Shown: positions 13,408 through 14,427 of the stretch, piece by piece | How positions within the stretch are numbered: position 1 is the stretch's first letter | How the letters are laid out: each line of letters starts with the position of its first letter | Assembly: GCA_937900465.1 (NCBI GenBank) | Contig: CALCEJ010000013.1 | Coordinates: 1-14,427 of the forward strand | Reading direction: 5' to 3' | Source of the DNA: an uncultured Bacteroidales bacterium | GTDB lineage: Bacteria; Bacteroidota; Bacteroidia; Bacteroidales; UBA932 | DNA length: 14,427 nt | Translations under genes and position numbers: made by a program | Notes under the pieces: model-generated | Told to the model about the DNA's origin: nothing | Database searches by the model: none | What the model saw: the letters and a program-made list of their open reading frames with translations, nothing else

Positions 13408-14427
13408 TTATCTTATCTCAATGGAATAAGGCATACGGGCATAAACCAAGGCAGGATTCCCTTCCTTAAGCGCGGAGAGGCTCTTTTCAAGACCCTCGAA
13501 GGGGGTTCCGGAAAGAATATAGGGCTCCTCGCCGTTACGTCCAAACTGCTTCATTATCTTGGCGAAAGAGGTCTGTACTGCCGGCGCCGTGGTTATCTTG
13601 TACTCGCTTTCATCCGTGAATCCGGCAAGGGATGCCGCATATGCGACGGCGTCCGAAAGAGTCCCGATCTCATCGACAAGACCGATTCCAAGCGCGTCAG
13701 TCCCGGTCCAGACTCTTCCCTGGGCAATCTCGTCAACGGCTTCCGGAGTCATAGACCTGCCTTCTGCGACCAGTCCGACGAAAGTTGAGTAGATGTCTTC
13801 GACATATGCCTGGGCATAGGCGGTCTCAGCGGCATCGAAGGGACGCATCAGCGAGAACATATCGCTGTGCTTGTTGGAATTGACGGTCACAAGGTTGACA
13901 CCAAGCTTTTTCGCAGCGCCGGAGGCTTCGGGAATCATCGAGAATACTCCGATGGATCCGGTAAGGGTTGTGGCGTTGGAGAAGACCTTGTCGCATCCGC
14001 TGGAAATCCAGTATCCACCGGAAGCGGCGTAGTTTCCATAGGAAGCAACGACGGGCTTTTCAGACTGGAGAAGGTCCAGGGCTGTGCGGATGCGGGTCGA
14101 TGCAAGGACGCTTCCGCCGGGGGAATTCACGCGGAGGACAACGGCCTTTACGGTAGGATCCTTGCGGAGGCGGTCAATTTCACGCTCAAATCGCTTTCCG
14201 GAAATCTGCTCCTCGCTGTCGCCTTCGACGATCTCACCGTCAGCGAAAAGGATTGCAACGTTGGAGCGGCCGGGGAGTTCGGGCGCCTGGTTGTCAATGT
14301 ATGTTTTCAAAGAGAACAGGCGAAGGTCCTTTTCGGAAGCGACGACGGCAAGGTCGCAAAGCTTCGTGACAAGGGCTTCGTGGTCCATCAGCTCGTCCAC
14401 AAGTCCTGCACGGAGGAAGTCCTCAGG
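13408..14427 (-). CDS. sppA: Signal peptide peptidase SppA, 67K type (N-terminal part outside window)
   Basis: SppA is a membrane-bound serine-lysine protease that degrades cleaved signal peptides. The visible 339 residues are the C-terminal part; the frame stays open to the window edge, so the start and N-terminal half lie outside. The first visible residues, PEDFLRAGLVDEL, match the end of the first protease repeat. The second repeat starts at NVAILFADGEI and contains VNSPGGS and the nucleophile motif AASGGYW, whose serine corresponds to Ser409 of the E. coli enzyme, followed by TLTGSIGVF. The general-base lysine lies in the missing half in this family. Domain order and the tandem-repeat remnant make the long 67K form more likely than the short SppA36 form. 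It is followed by efp with its own promoter. Confidence 0.93.
   Translation of the reverse strand, partial: PEDFLRAGLVDELMDHEALVTKLCDLAVVASEKDLRLFSLKTYIDNQAPELPGRSNVAILFADGEIVEGDSEEQISGKRFEREIDRLRKDPTVKAVVLRVNSPGGSVLASTRIRTALDLLQSEKPVVASYGNYAASGGYWISSGCDKVFSNATTLTGSIGVFSMIPEASGAAKKLGVNLVTVNSNKHSDMFSLMRPFDAAETAYAQAYVEDIYSTFVGLVAEGRSMTPEAVDEIAQGRVWTGTDALGIGLVDEIGTLSDAVAYAASLAGFTDESEYKITTAPAVQTSFAKIMKQFGRNGEEPYILSGTPFEGLEKSLSALKEGNPALVYARMPYSIEIR

Overview
The window reads as housekeeping chromosome from a member of the Bacteroidota, probably an uncultured, moderately GC-rich Bacteroidales lineage. Three things point there: the protein families (a DUF4783-type small exported protein, a very long NtrY-like kinase, and Bacteroidota-type HisS, MnmA and SppA); gene starts with little Shine-Dalgarno signal; and repeated -7 boxes of the form TAnnTTTG upstream of at least six transcription units. 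No mobile element, CRISPR array, tRNA or rRNA operon is visible. Base 1 begins with TCCGATCT, the last eight bases of a common Illumina adapter, so the left edge may be a contig end.

Layout. From 7304 down to 156 on the minus strand runs a compact block: rlmH, a 1165-residue multi-pass histidine kinase, ysxC/engB, prs, a small cysteine-containing membrane protein, and der/engA. Three of its products (RlmH, YsxC, Der) act on late 50S ribosome assembly or maturation. Junctions inside the block are ATGA overlaps, direct abutment or a 2-base gap, apart from 30 bases before ysxC that carry an internal promoter-like box. Divergent from rlmH is a small exported DUF4783 protein (7356-7790), which converges on hisS (7807-9237, minus). 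Divergent from hisS is the gene for the small bacterial SRP RNA (about 9307-9410), with a near-ideal Bacteroidota promoter and a T-run terminator. A 106-residue unknown protein and a Tat-targeted calcineurin-like phosphoesterase follow it. mnmA (10769-12163, minus) is convergent with the phosphoesterase and divergent from cdd (12242-12721, plus). A bidirectional hairpin terminator separates cdd from efp (12775-13341, minus). A right-truncated sppA protease gene (13408 to the window end, minus) completes the window.

How the genes fit together. Most of the content serves translation: ribosome assembly GTPases, 23S rRNA and tRNA modification, histidyl-tRNA charging, EF-P and SRP RNA. Nucleotide supply (Prs, Cdd) and envelope functions (kinase, phosphoesterase, SppA, DUF4783 protein) make up the rest. 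I found no clearly novel defence or biosynthetic system. The items most worth a second look are the orphan giant kinase locked into a ribosome-maturation operon, the unknown ORF behind the SRP RNA, the roughly 100-residue insertion in MnmA, the nearly leaderless rlmH promoter, and alternating inverted repeats downstream of der.
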